The position numbers were made by a program, and so were the translations under genes. A stretch of 64,000 nucleotides of DNA from Loripinus fragilis (taxonomy: Eukaryota; Mollusca; Bivalvia; Lucinida; Lucinidae): contig OZ026519.1 of the NCBI GenBank assembly GCA_964019695.1, positions 25,234,013 to 25,298,012 of the forward strand, written 5' to 3'. Below are positions 1 to 10,900 of the stretch, one piece after another. The notes beneath the pieces were generated by a model. The model had not been told where the DNA came from and did not search any database. It was given only the letters and a program-made list of their open reading frames with translations. Position 1 is the first letter of the stretch. Every line of letters begins with the position of its first letter.

Positions 1-655
1 ATTAGCATGATAAATACAACATCTAAGAGTTTGAAAGCAAAGAATGGCTTAATTATTTTAATATTCAGTATTTTTGATTTAATGAACTTTTGAAATTTCA
101 TGCTCATTAGAGTTGAGCCTGAAAAAAGTTTTATAACCTCAGGTCTTGAGCTTTAATTCAGACAGTCCTCACTATGTTTTTGGTGGGTAGCTTAGGACAA
201 ATTGTTTATTTATTTGACAGTGAGGACTCTGATCAGACTGGGTGCATGCCCAGACTGATCAGATTCTTTACTGGGCGCTCAGATATTTGTTCTAATTTCT
301 AGTGAATGATTTTGTTCTTCTTCATATTTTCAATTAGGTTGAGCTCAGAATGACAAAAATGTTTCTAAAAGTTTCGCCACTCTGAGTGCAACAAGTTTAT
401 AATACCTCAGCCATTTTCAGTCACCAACATGAGAGAAGTCAAGGTCAACAGTCTAAATTTTATTTTATGCGTGGATTGCTTTTGTTTGAAATTCAGACAT
501 TTTTATGTTAGCCTTACCACAAGTAAACCTGTTTATCTCATATGGAAGGAGCAACTTAGAAACATTTAAACAGTCTGATCACAAAGGTCTTGATATTAAA
601 GTGAACTTTTTTCTGTCTGTAAAATTATGATTATTTTCTTACCCATAAGTAAAAG
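1..655. other. Non-genic DNA with one GATCAGACTG hairpin
   Basis: No coding region, splice-like gene structure or RNA gene is recognisable. At 229-263 there is a short inverted repeat built on CTGATCAGACTGGG and its complement around GCATGC. It belongs to a hairpin family scattered through the left part of the window. Confidence 0.5.
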
Positions 656-722
656 CATATGTTTTGGGTGCTCAAAAGAACCGTCTCATTGAGACGGTTC
701 TTTTGAGTACCCACAACATATG
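656..722. repeat. P1 palindromic mini-element, copy 1
   Basis: This is a near-perfect inverted repeat of about 67 bp. The left half reads CATATGTTTTGGGTGCTC then AAAAGAACCGTCTCA. The right half is its complement, ending in CCACAACATATG. Four further copies (2524, 4801, 14936, 18677) keep the same centre, CCGTCTCATTGAGACGG, and often the same flank, a TTTTCTTACCC phrase on the left and GAGAAATAAGAAAA on the right. I see no coding capacity. It is probably the core of a small foldback MITE. Confidence 0.8.
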
Positions 723-774
723 TTTTTGCAGTCTGATCAACACCTCATTTGTATAATATAAAGATATCTTACTA

Positions 775-981
775 CAGTCAAACCTGTGTGAAACAGCCAC
801 TCTCAAAAAGACCAAAATGGGGTTTCAAGACCAATCATGGTTTAATGCAGGTCAAAAGTATTGCAGAATTCTCCAAGGTGAGCATTCTGCAATACTTTTC
901 ACCTTCATTAAGCTACCATTTGTAATTAAGACCTTTTGTTTTGTCTACACTTTGAGTGGCAGTTTTACACAGGTTTTACTG
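775..981. mobile_element. P2 pogo-like MITE, copy 1
   Basis: This is a 207-bp element flanked by TA on both sides (773-774 and 982-983). It starts CAGTCAAACCTGTGTGAAAC and ends with the complement GGTTTTACTG. Inside is a second hairpin built on AAAGTATTGCAGAAT and its complement. TA target duplication plus CAGT ends fits the pogo/Tigger branch of Tc1/mariner. There is no transposase, so it would have moved in trans. Six other copies lie in the window. Confidence 0.75.
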
Positions 982-1685
982 TACAGTCAAACTTTCAAGA
1001 CTGGAACTAGTCTTTGTAGTTGTGCAGGATGCTTATTGTCTTTCCTGGTCACAAATCTCTAAGACAGGTTACCTTGTGGCAGGGCTCATTGTTTACCATT
1101 TCAACATTTAGAAGTTACAAAGTTTCTAAGTAACATATATGAAAGTACCTTCAGTTAAGAGTTCAGTTTTTCTTTAGACACTCAACCTGTTATGACAGAA
1201 AATTATTCAGAAAGGTCTTTAGTAGGCTCTTTGTTCCTGTCATTAAGTATATCACAAATATATTTCAAATTAGCAGGTGCTTGGAACTATCAAAGTTTTT
1301 AATTATCATTCTTTTAATGTATGCAGAATGTAGGATCTCATCATGGTCTGCACTGATTGCTAGGTTAAAAATGTCCTTCACAAACAAAAATACAAAGTAA
1401 TTTGATGCTTGTAACTTAGGACCCCTCAAACTATATTTTGGACCAGCCAAACTTTATTGTATTCTTCAAACTGGTTGGTATTTTTTATCAGTCAAAAACT
1501 GACAGTCATGGGTGAATTTTTTTCAGGATTATACCGAAATTCATGATTTTGAGGCCACAGAATACTGATTTAGTCAGATTATAACAGCTTCGCGGAACTT
1601 TTAGATTATAATATTTTCTTGGCATACTGCAACTTTTAAGATTTGAATTATTGAATTTCATGATTGTTTAAACTTTGAACTTTGA
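982..1685. other. Non-genic stretch
   Basis: AT-rich sequence with no recognisable gene, RNA or repeat family that I can support. The short open frames here show no family motifs. Confidence 0.4.
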
Positions 1686-2075
1686 CAGGGTTCCCATAGG
1701 CTAGAAGTACTTGAATTTTGAGGGCTTTCTTGAAAAGTCTTTGAAAATTAAATCTGCCTTGAAAAGTACTCAAAAGCCTTGAAATCCCCTTGAATTCTAC
1801 TGTTTTCTGTAGGACTTAGCACTGTTGATAGAGGCCTAAACCAGTATAAAATTGTTGTGCCTCTATTTGGTGCAGCATATGCTGCACCAAATATTGGCAC
1901 AACATTTTCCAGTACTAATGTCTCCATTATCTCGGTCCAGCATTTCTGAAGTAGAATTTTAACGCTTAAATCAGTATTTTTCATTAGCTTTGAGTCCTTG
2001 AAAACTGTTGGAGAGGCTTTTGGAAGTCCTTGAAAAGTCCTTGAATTTTACTTATTCTTTCCTGTATGAACCCTG
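1686..2075. mobile_element. hAT-like MITE with 5-bp target duplication
   Basis: The ends are CAGGGTTC and GAACCCTG. Both flanks carry the pentamer TTTGA (1681-1685 and 2076-2080). Subterminal sequence is rich in CCTTGAAAAGTCCTTGAA-type repeats in opposite orientations at the two ends. A hairpin with TTTGGTGCAGCATATGCTGC lies at 1853-1903. CAGGG ends with a 5-bp duplication resemble the hAT group with short target duplications. The class assignment is inference. Confidence 0.65.
1853..1903. repeat. Internal hairpin in hAT-like MITE
   Basis: Inverted repeat centred on GCAGCATATGCTGC, with outer arms GTTGTGCC and GGCACAAC. Confidence 0.7.
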
Positions 2076-2080
2076 TTTGA

Positions 2081-2523
2081 AATCCATGAACATTTGTCTG
2101 TCCTATTTCAGCGGTTACAGCAGCACAGAAGCAAGAAATCGAGAAAGAACAAACCAATAAAGACTGGGTGTTCATAAACTATACTTACAAACGCTTCGAA
2201 GGACTTCCAAAATCATGGAAGAGTTAGCAAAAGAAAGAGGCTTATTTTTCACCATTCTGAGGGAAAGTTTCTTTGTCACTGTGGTAACCAGGTGGTTGTC
2301 ATAGTAACTGGCCTGTTCCATTGTTTATATATCCATTTAGTCTAATCCAATCATTGTCTTGACATGAAAAAGTGAAGTCTACTGTGGTATCTAAAAGATT
2401 GAGTAATCATTAATGATTGACACACAAATGTCAATTTTCTGACACAAATAGATTCTGGGGTACACAGGCCTCTAGAGATAAGACAGCATATTCAAAATTT
2501 AGTTTTCTTATTTCCCATCCAAA
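2081..2523. other. Non-genic stretch
   Basis: I recognise no gene or repeat family here. Confidence 0.35.
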
Positions 2524-2591
2524 ACATATGTTGTGTTTACTCAAAAGAACTGTCTCATGGAGACGATTCTTTTGAGCACCCAAGACAAATG
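2524..2591. repeat. P1 palindromic mini-element, copy 2
   Basis: Diverged copy with centre CTGTCTCATGGAGACGA. The flanks follow the same pattern as copy 1, with CATATG on the left and GAGCACCCAAGACAAATG on the right. Confidence 0.7.
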
Positions 2592-2784
2592 TTAAAATTG
2601 AAGGATAAGAAATTATGTACGATTTCATGCTGAAAATATTTGCCTATCTGGACCTATGGGTACATTTCTGGATTTTGTTGCTTAGGTCTTGTCCTACAGA
2701 ATAAATTCTATTGGTGCTTCTATTTTCCATCTGTTGCTTGATTGAATTTATTTCATAAGATTCCTGTGCTACATTGAATACAGT

Positions 2785-2832
2785 TTGGATCCTGATCAGC
2801 TGGCTTCTTCAGAAGCCATCTGATCTGGATCA
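2785..2832. repeat. GATCAG hairpin
   Basis: Inverted repeat TTGGATCCTGATCAG ... CTGATCTGGATCAA around GGCTTCTTCAGAAGCC. It shares its ends with the hairpins at 22625, 23704 and 57928. Confidence 0.65.
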
Positions 2833-3086
2833 ACACAGTTTTCAAAAGACAATATATATAGTTTTAGTGGGACAAGGAATAATTTTTTGAGCTACCTATT
2901 TCTGAATGTCAATGTACCGTATTTCCTAATGCGCGTAAATTATGAGGCATCTTATCCTGATCTACACTGTTTAAAGAAGTATTCAGATTACAGAGACAGG
3001 CTACAACAATCTGACAGAAGTTTGGTTGCCATGGTGACAATAAACTCAATCCTGACGGTGGTTTTCTTCATTTTGCTGCAGCAATA

Positions 3087-3273
3087 AGCAAACCTGTCTA
3101 AAGCGGCCACTTACAAATTAAAAAAAAAAAGGTCGTAAAGACCATTAATTGCTTAGTGCATGTCAAAAGTATTGCAGATTGCTCCAAGGGGAGCATTCTG
3201 TAATACTTTAGACCTATATTTAGCAATCGGTCTTGAAAACCAATTTTTGGTCTTTTGAGTGGCTGCTTTACTG
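3087..3273. mobile_element. P2 pogo-like MITE, copy 2 (degraded left end)
   Basis: The left end is eroded (AACCTGTCTAAAGCGGCCAC). The right end is intact as TTTACTG, followed by TA. The internal AAAGTATTGCAGATT / ATTCTGTAATACTTT hairpin is present. Confidence 0.7.
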
Positions 3274-3484
3274 TACTTGAATAGATTTGCTGGACTGGTA
3301 TAGGTCACAAACTTCTAGTGTGTTATTGAATGGTTGCTTATTGTTAGATTTTCCTGTGATTTAACTGTGATTCGTAGTCAGAATAGTGATAAGAAATGAA
3401 ATGCGAAGAATATTTTTTCATGACCGAATGGGAGAGATATCTTATGAATGATGATAGATAATTATAAACTGTGATGCTTATAGC

Positions 3485-3615
3485 TGGGTTCAAGTAATTT
3501 GATTGGGTAGGGAACCATTCTGTTACTATTTATGCTCCTATTGCGCTCTAAATGTCCAGAGCCGTGTTGAAGTTGATAAGCAAACTGGTTACCCCACCTA
3601 TCAAATTACCTTGAC
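3485..3615. repeat. Imperfect inverted repeat, probable MITE
   Basis: TTCAAGTAATTTGATTGGGT on the left pairs with ACCTATCAAATTACCTTGAC on the right. No coding potential is seen. Confidence 0.45.
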
Positions 3616-4800
3616 TTCACTGTAAATGCAAAATGACACAATTTTATCTGCACTTTAGATTTCTTCACTGAAACATATCTTCTAGCATATTTTAAGAATT
3701 GGATGTATGTATGTATGGATTGTCAATGCAATGTTCCACTGTGTGAGACTGCAATGCAATATTATTTCTCATGTTAAACTGCTATGCAGTGTTCCTTTAT
3801 GTCACACCTATATTAGTATGGGCAACTGTCGTGTACAAATTCCATTTGCGCTTGTCATTGCCTGCACTAACTTCTTCCTAGAAGCCTACTTTAGGACTCA
3901 GAAACTATGAGAATTACAGTGATAACTGTCTCCTTGCTAGTGGCATCGTTTGCAAAGAGTTATGATCCTGATCAGGACCGATATAATGTTGGTCCAAGTC
4001 TGGATGCAAACTGTTTGACACTCTGATAGTGTTCCTGAAAGATTTTTTCGAAAAAGTTTATTTTTAAAGAAGTTAGCAGACAGACGATTTGATTAGCAGA
4101 TTCTTAAGATCATGTAGCTTGCTTCTGGAGGCAAGTAAGTGACTGTTGCCCTGGCAGTTGGGACATTCTCCTCAGAGCTATTATTTCAAAGTAGATTTAA
4201 ATCAGTAACATCTGTATTTTTTAGTCTTTCTACATATTCAATATTGTCATGTCTTAGGGTATATACCAACTATGCATACACAGAAAGGGGGGCAGCTATG
4301 AAGTCTTGACAAATCAGGCACTGTTTGCTTTCTGGAAATGGCTGCACCTATATTCAGCATTAACGAACTTGCGTGTAAGGGTAGATAGAATATTTGCACT
4401 CATGGGTCAGTATGTAGCATGGCAATGCTTGCCTTTTTGATGAGAAACATTGATCTCCAGAGACTGAGTTTTCTTTCTTACATACCAATGATAACAAGAT
4501 TGAATATTCTTGGAATTAACTAACTGTTGGTGAGCCTTGTTTCCCTCTGGAACGATGGAGTGATGGACTCTCAGCTTGGGATTCCTGTCCCCACTGAACA
4601 CTGATGATGGTTTCTATTTATCTACCCCTCACACTCACGATATTCTTTTTCTTGCATCCTTTTCAAATCGCCATTTTGTTTTGAAATAAGCTCCCTGTGG
4701 TTCCTGAATATGTCACATAATATTATGGGTAAGCATGGATCCAGTTTAACAAAAAATTTTGAACTTAAAATTGTTATTGTTTTCTTACCCACTAATTTAA
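3616..4800. other. Non-genic stretch with one dispersed repeat
   Basis: At 3945-4080 there is a segment (TGCAAAGAGTTATGATCCTG onward, then CTGATAGTGTTCCTGAAAGA) that reappears diverged at 18228-18340. The rest shows no recognisable feature. Confidence 0.45.
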
Positions 4801-4864
4801 ACATGTTTTGGGTGCTCAAAAGTACCGTCTCATTGAGACGGTTCTTTTGAGTACCCACAACATA
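4801..4864. repeat. P1 palindromic mini-element, copy 3
   Basis: Same palindrome centre, CCGTCTCATTGAGACGG, flanked by TTTTCTTACCC and GAGAAATAAG, as in copy 4. Confidence 0.8.
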
Positions 4865-4924
4865 TATTTTGGTTGAGAAATAAGAAAAAAACAGTTTTCA
4901 TTTGGACACTGTTATCAGGAAGCC

Positions 4925-5029
4925 TGGGTAAGAAAGTATTCCTGGGTAAAATCTCAGATGTTGTTTTCTTGCACATCGGATAAGGATATCTGAGATTTTA
5001 CCCTAGGATAGAAAATATTATCTTACCCA
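4925..5029. repeat. Foldback element
   Basis: TGGGTAAAATCTCAGAT is mirrored by ATCTGAGATTTTACCCTAGG, and the outermost TGGGTAAGA by TCTTACCCA. It is a small inverted repeat without coding capacity. Confidence 0.55.
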
Positions 5030-5163
5030 TGCTATCTAACCCATGACGTCAAGTAACGTCATCATGTCAGTGAAATTGCAGCGTAGCTTATTCAGGGTCT
5101 TCTGGAAGATTATTTCAAAATAAATAATGAAAGAAAAAGAGCAAGAAAAAGAATCCATTATTC

Positions 5164-5277
5164 GTGTGAGGGTATGATAAATCCGTCCCTCAGGATCACC
5201 GTTTGTCATCACTCAGCACGCATCGTGATGACAAAACGGCGATCCTCGGGACGGATTTTTCTATCCTACCCTCACAC
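5164..5277. mobile_element. Foldback MITE of ~114 bp
   Basis: Almost the whole element is one hairpin. GTGTGAGGGTATGATAAATC pairs with GATTTTTCTATCC then TACCCTCACAC. AAATCCGTCCCTCAGGATC pairs with GATCCTCGGGACGGATTT, and the loop is rich in CATC/GATG. A related end (ATCCTACCCTCACACGAAT) lies at 26453. Confidence 0.65.
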
Positions 5278-5467
5278 TCATGATAGATTTGTATAATCTG
5301 GTATGCAAGAAACAAGCATTGTGATCTGATCAGACTGAGCACCTGAAATCATAATATGCATAGTTTGTATATAATAAGTTTTCATTTAACATCATCTGTA
5401 ATAGATTTTTCACTAGTCCCAATATAGGATATGAAATGCCTAAAACCTACCCCCTCAGTGATTTTAT

Positions 5468-6045
<578 letters not shown>

Positions 6046-6209
6046 TTTTACTAGTATCAAATATCTACCATATATTTCACTTAATGCTATACCCTTATTG
6101 CTCCCGATAAAAAAGACCCCACGTATGGCACCCCCCTACATTGACTGGAGGGACTTTCGCATGACTATTGTGTCAATAGTCAGTGTAACTTCCTGTCAAA
6201 TCAGTTTCC
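6046..6209 (+). repeat. Left inverted terminal repeat of the DIRS-like element
   Basis: It begins TTTTACTAGTATCAAATATC. From about 6062 it matches the reverse complement of 12566-12713 with one visible mismatch. It contains an internal ACTATTGTGTCAATAGT palindrome. Confidence 0.9.
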
Positions 6210-7020
6210 TTTTTATCGCAGAACAAAGAAGTCATAAAAATTTTAAATCTTTTGTAATCTACAAAGATTTGTGTTATAATTTTTTGTTTCTTTTGCGATA
6301 AGGCTCCCAAACATCTTATTTTCCTAGTTTACCATTTATTTTGGTATAATTTTTGCTTTTGATAAGTATTTTGGAGATTGAAATATTTTTAGAATTTCAT
6401 TGGGAAATTTCTTTGTTTTTCTTCTCCAAGTTATAATTTTTTGTTCATGTGTTTTCTTTCTTGCTTTATTATATATGTCTCTTTGTGATAGTAACTGCAG
6501 ACATTTTAAAGCAAATTGGACAATCATTATACCTGCACTAATTGTTTCTTTTTGTTCCAGGTTTGATTGTTTTTCTACATGTTTTTCCCAGTCTGATTCA
6601 CTGAAGTCACTTTTGAATCAAGACACATACACTCTGGTAGAATGGGGAAGAAACAGATGATAGAATCTAGACGATCAGAATTCTTGGCTAGACCATTTTA
6701 CTGAAGATCGTCTCTGGTTTTGGATGATGACTGGTGCCAAGACCGATTTTGGACAATTCCTGTCCACATCGGCATAGGTTGATAGGAGGCTGGGATGTAC
6801 CTCGGTTTAGCCAGGGAATTCCCCGTCTTCCTTGATAACCAACTCTGTCAGGTCGAGCAGCCATCAACTTAGAAGTGTATAGAGAGATCCCTGACAGAGA
6901 CTAGCATTTGGGAAGACAAACAGCCCATTTCCTCAAATGCTAGCAGTATATCTCTATGGTTTGAAGAATGGTTGGTTCGAAGAAATTTTCTGGTCCAAAA
7001 GTACAGGACTCAAGAAAATC
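6210..7020. other. DIRS leader region without recognisable coding sequence
   Basis: AT-rich sequence between the left terminal repeat and the minisatellite. Short frames on both strands have no family motif. It probably represents the untranslated leader. Confidence 0.4.
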
Positions 7021-7470
7021 TAAGTCCACCAACCACCAGTCGACCAACCAACCAACCACCAGTCGACCAACCAACCAACCGCCAGTCAACCAACCACCAG
7101 TCACCAGTCAACCAACCACCAGTCAACCAGGCATCAGGCTCCAGCCAGTCAACGAGGTAATCTTTTGCCTGGTATAGATAGTCGATTGACTTAGTCCACC
7201 AGTCACCAGTCAATCACTTAATTACCTGGTAAAGATAGTCGATTGACAAAGTTCACCAGTCACCAGTCAATTTAGACTACAACCATTCACCAGACAAAAC
7301 ACAGTCGCCAGATAACCACCAGCCACCAGGCAACCACCAGGCGACCAGCCACCAGGCAACCAGTCACCAGGCAACCACCAGTCACCAGGCGACTACCAGT
7401 CACCAGGCGACCACCAGTCACCAGGCGACCTCCAATCAATGTCACCAGGCAAGCCCAATCTTGGGGCAAT
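7021..7470 (+). repeat. CCAGTC-type minisatellite inside the DIRS leader
   Basis: Irregular tandem units on the themes CCAACCACCAGTCGACCAAC and CACCAGTCACCAGGCGACCA fill about 450 bp. An AGTCGATTGAC phrase breaks the array twice (near 7180 and 7239). Apparent Pro/Thr/Ser/Gln-rich frames here are products of the repeat. It sits between the left terminal repeat and the gag-like region. Confidence 0.85.
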
Positions 7471-7639
7471 TGCCGCTTACCAGACATTATGACCAGTCAA
7501 TAGGCAAACAACAGTCATCTAGCAACTGGAACTCTTGTTCATAGGTTAATTCATGACCAAGTGCTTCATTCATTCATATAAATACTTCAACAGTCAATGT
7601 TTCTTCTCACTTCCCATCTCTTGATCAGTTATTTGAGCA

Positions 7640-8250
7640 AATTGAAACAAACCCGTTATCCAGTCAGGAAATTGTTTCATTCTTCTAGATCGAGATATAA
7701 CAGCTCTGCTTCAAATCATAGATCTTGTTCTCTCTCAAGCAGGCATCATAAGAGAAGTCATCATTCTTAAAGAAGAAGACATGGCAAAATTAAAATATGG
7801 TTCCTTATCTTTGTCTTCTTCATCACCTCATAGACATTAGAGGAGATATTGTTCCAAAATTTTCATAAATGTCTTAGGTCTTTTATCTCGGGCACCTCAG
7901 AGGGATCAAATGAGTAAAAGACACTATTCTTATGAGAAAAGTTTCAAATCATTCAACGAGACAAGTTGACAGGAGTAGAAGATCAGAATACCATGGTCAA
8001 GAATATAGACCTGAAATATTTATACAGACTGATGATTATGATTTGATCCTAACTTCATCACCTGAAAGAAAAGTAACTGTCGGACCAAAGAAAGAAAATC
8101 CAAACAATGAAGAAAGATTGAGATTTTCTTCAGTAATTGATGAAATTTGTAATTTCCAAGAGATAAATTTCTGACCAAGACAGTTGCTTCTACTTTATCG
8201 CCCATCCAAAATCTTCTATTAAAGGAGATCTTAATTAGGATGAGAAAAAA
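7640..8250 (+). pseudogene. Gag-like region of the DIRS element (decayed)
   Basis: Position directly upstream of the reverse transcriptase suggests the structural Gag protein. Around 7677-7768 one frame reads a basic Ser/Arg/His-rich stretch (SRSRYNSSASNHRS, then SSRHHKRSHHS), ending in a stop. It resembles the charged serine-rich N-terminal part of many DIRS gag proteins. A second open stretch, 7932-8174, encodes 80 residues including RRSEYHGQEYRP and RLRFSSVIDEI. Several stops separate the pieces and there is no intact start-to-stop frame. Gag proteins diverge quickly, so this call depends mainly on context. Confidence 0.5.
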
Positions 8251-9048
8251 TATATTTTTTACCTTAAGCTCAACTTGTTCCTGACATTTTCCAATTCATT
8301 CAAGATCAAGTTACGGTTCTCATTACAGAAGATTGGGTTATCCGAAAGGAATATCAAGATAACCTTGTGGATATGAGGTATTATCAGTCTCATAAGGAGA
8401 AAATTATACCTCAAATGAAGCTTCACTTGACCATAATGCCAGTTAACTTTACATGTCTCTTTCTGGCAGTCAAAAGCTTGTATTTATATGAGAAAAAACT
8501 TAAAGCTATCAACATACATATTCTCTTATGCAGCTTACAAGTCACTGCATGAAAAATGTTGGGAAGGATTCTTAAAGCCCTGACTACGTCCAACAATCAT
8601 TCTGTCTCTTGCCTTTCTTATATAAAGATTCAGCAGGCAAGAAGGGATATGACTTTATCTGCTTCCAAGTCTTTGTCCGACATGGCCAAAAAACAGACTC
8701 AGATTAACACCTTTTTATTCTGATATCTTGCCTGTAGGTTGCATTCTACCAGGGTCATATAAAAAACAGAATTTCTGAGAAATCATTTGGTTTCTAATAC
8801 CATTATGTCTTCTCAGTCCAGAACCAGCCTTCAACTTCTCAGAGAATCAAATCTGATATAAGAAACCTCCATCCTAGTTAGGAACTGGGTCAGTCTAGGC
8901 CCGGAGACCTAGAGGACACAGTACGGACACTTTCCCTCTAGGGGAGCACTGAAATCCTATCATCTCTGCTCTTCCTCAAACCACAGATTCCAGCTGGAGA
9001 ATGAGTGGCCACTTTGCCTACTTCTGGCAAAATATAACATCATATCAG

Positions 9049-9720
9049 TGGGTACTTTCTATAGTTGAAAGAGGATACAAGATACCAATTGGAGAACAGT
9101 CCCCTCTTTCAAAATAACCCATTTTTTTCCAACAGACACAAAGAGTAGAGTTTTATATGTGCCTTGTGGTCACATGCTGGGAAAGAGCTGACCTCTTGGC
9201 TCTTGTTTATGGTGTCTAACTGTGAGTTTGTCACTTTCCCAGTGGTATCCTGGGTCAGGTGTTGTAATTGATTGTATTGATTCCTTATTTTTACACCCTT
9301 TCTTACTTAGAAGTCAACAAACTTCTGTTTAAAAAAGGGCAGTAGAAAGAATTTATCTGGAATCTCCAGGCTTGTACTTAAGGATATTCTTGGTACCAAA
9401 AAAGAATGGAAAATTAAGTTTAACATAGATCTTTCCATCCTTAATAAATATGTCCTGATTATTAAAAAAAACTTCAGAATGAAAGTTGTGATTTCCATTC
9501 ATCCTATCTATTGGACCTTTTTCATTTAACCTGACGGAAGTATATTTGCATTTTCTGGTCCATCATATGACAATAATAGCTTCTCACTTTCACAAGAACG
9601 CTATTACTTTGCTCTCAGATACTGATGATTTGTTTTCAGTGAATCATAATTGTCCTCTGATTGAACATGTACATAATATCATTCATCTGGAACACATCAC
9701 TGGTCCGGATCATCACTAGA
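9049..9720 (+). pseudogene. Reverse transcriptase region of the DIRS element (decayed, interrupted)
   Basis: The region would copy the element's RNA into DNA. At 9049-9115 one frame reads WVLSIVERGYKIPI, the typical entry to the DIRS reverse transcriptase. After an R1 insertion (9146-9297) the frame resumes with ERIYLESPGLYLRIFLVPKK (the FLVPKKNGK motif ends at 9413), then a stop. A shifted frame from 9422 reads NIDLSILNKYV and, near 9473, FRM. These follow the family order SPG-x-Y-S, FLVPKKNGK, DLS-x-LN and F-x-M. Beyond 9500, IHP and FAF fit the next block. I could not find the catalytic aspartate pair in a clear frame. At least two frameshifts and several stops mark it as dead. Confidence 0.8.
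9146..9297 (-). repeat. R1 dispersed repeat fragment inserted in the DIRS reverse transcriptase
   Basis: It reads as the reverse complement of the R1 family. It contains CCTTGTGGTCACATGCTGGG, GACCTCTTGGCT and GTCACTTTCCCAGTGG, ending near GATTGTATTGATTCCTTA. It separates two blocks of one reverse transcriptase, so it arrived after the DIRS sequence. Confidence 0.75.
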
Positions 9721-10080
9721 GACTAATTTGTGTTGATTCCTTACCAGAATTTTGAGTTCATTGGGATAATTTGTAAATTATTCAACACTAGCACGAAATA
9801 TTGTTCCAATTTTATTTACAGACCCAACCCTTCTTCAAATTGGCTACTACAGAGATACATGTATAGTAAACAAAGTAAATGATGTAGCAAAATGTTAAAA
9901 TGTAACATATGACAGCATGCCACATCAGATATGTTACATAGGGATGGAATTTCTCACTCAAACCAGCTTAGTTAGAGTTTCTCAAGACAGGATTCACTCT
10001 TAACTTATTATTACTAAACTTTCCTCTCATAAAGAAAGTTTCTGCCAACTTTTGAAAAATTCAATACAGCAAAACTAAAG

Positions 10081-10900
10081 AGACTTCATCTCAGACCAGT
10101 ACAAATGTCTCTTCTAGCATAGTGGAGATCAGTCATGTTCTCCTTCACCACTAAATTAAGATATTTCAAAACTACAGACAACATATCTCTTGGTGAAACA
10201 TTATTGACAGAGATTTTATAGGACTGGTTTCCTCCTCCATCTCTCTAGTGGTTCTCAGATACCACATGTAGTCTGACAGGGTCAGGAACACATCTGGAAC
10301 CAGAAGGACTGCTTATAAATATTATTTCATGTAGTTCAGACTTTAATCCAATCACAACTTCATATCAATATTCTAGAGATGACGGCAATAGATCACAAAT
10401 GTGCCCACCATTCATATTGTGAACTCAACAGTTCTAGTTTTTCCACAGACAATACAACTGTTGTTTTATTACATACATTGACACGGTGAATCATACTCTC
10501 AAAGCTAATTAGAGCTGTGTCAAGAAATCTGGTACATACTGAATTAGTGTCATCTAAACAATATAGCATTGCTGTAAGACACATACATGTATTATAGAAA
10601 TTTAACATTATAACGGTTCTCCTTTCAAGTATATTGAAAATGATCACAAAAGAATGTTCTATGAAACAATCCATTGTGAACGCAAGTTTTCAAATGACAG
10701 CATTTTCAATTGTAAATCTTTTTGCAACATGTTACCAATGTACATATTTCCAAATAACGGATATGAAAGCAATAGTGTATTAATGACTGATATCACATTC
10801 ACACTTATGCTTTTCTCGTTTCATTTCATCCTATATAGTGCTGACAAAATCAGTCAATCTCAATGAAGGCTTGTATCAAAGCACCTCATTGGTAAAACAG
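10081..10900 (+). pseudogene. RNase H and downstream region of the DIRS element (decayed)
   Basis: RNase H removes the RNA strand after reverse transcription. From 10081 one frame reads RLHLRPVQMSLL, the conserved linker before RNase H in DIRS elements. FSDTTCSLTGSGTHL with its Asp at 10258-10260 matches the first catalytic block (family pattern DAS-LTGWGAHL, here with the tryptophan lost). STDNTTVV with its Asp at 10448-10450 matches the SDN-T-V block. At 10712-10729 VNLFAT matches the VDLFAT motif that follows RNase H in this family. The blocks are in more than one frame and contain stops. Confidence 0.75.

Noticed and set aside
817..1062. 81-codon frame
   Set aside because: It runs through the P2 MITE hairpin. 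Similar frames appear in other copies (17627-17824, 25721-26068) only because the MITE is shared.
6968..7490. Pro/Thr/Gln-rich and Trp/Gly/Val-rich frames in both strands
   Set aside because: They are frames through the CCAGTC minisatellite in the DIRS leader.
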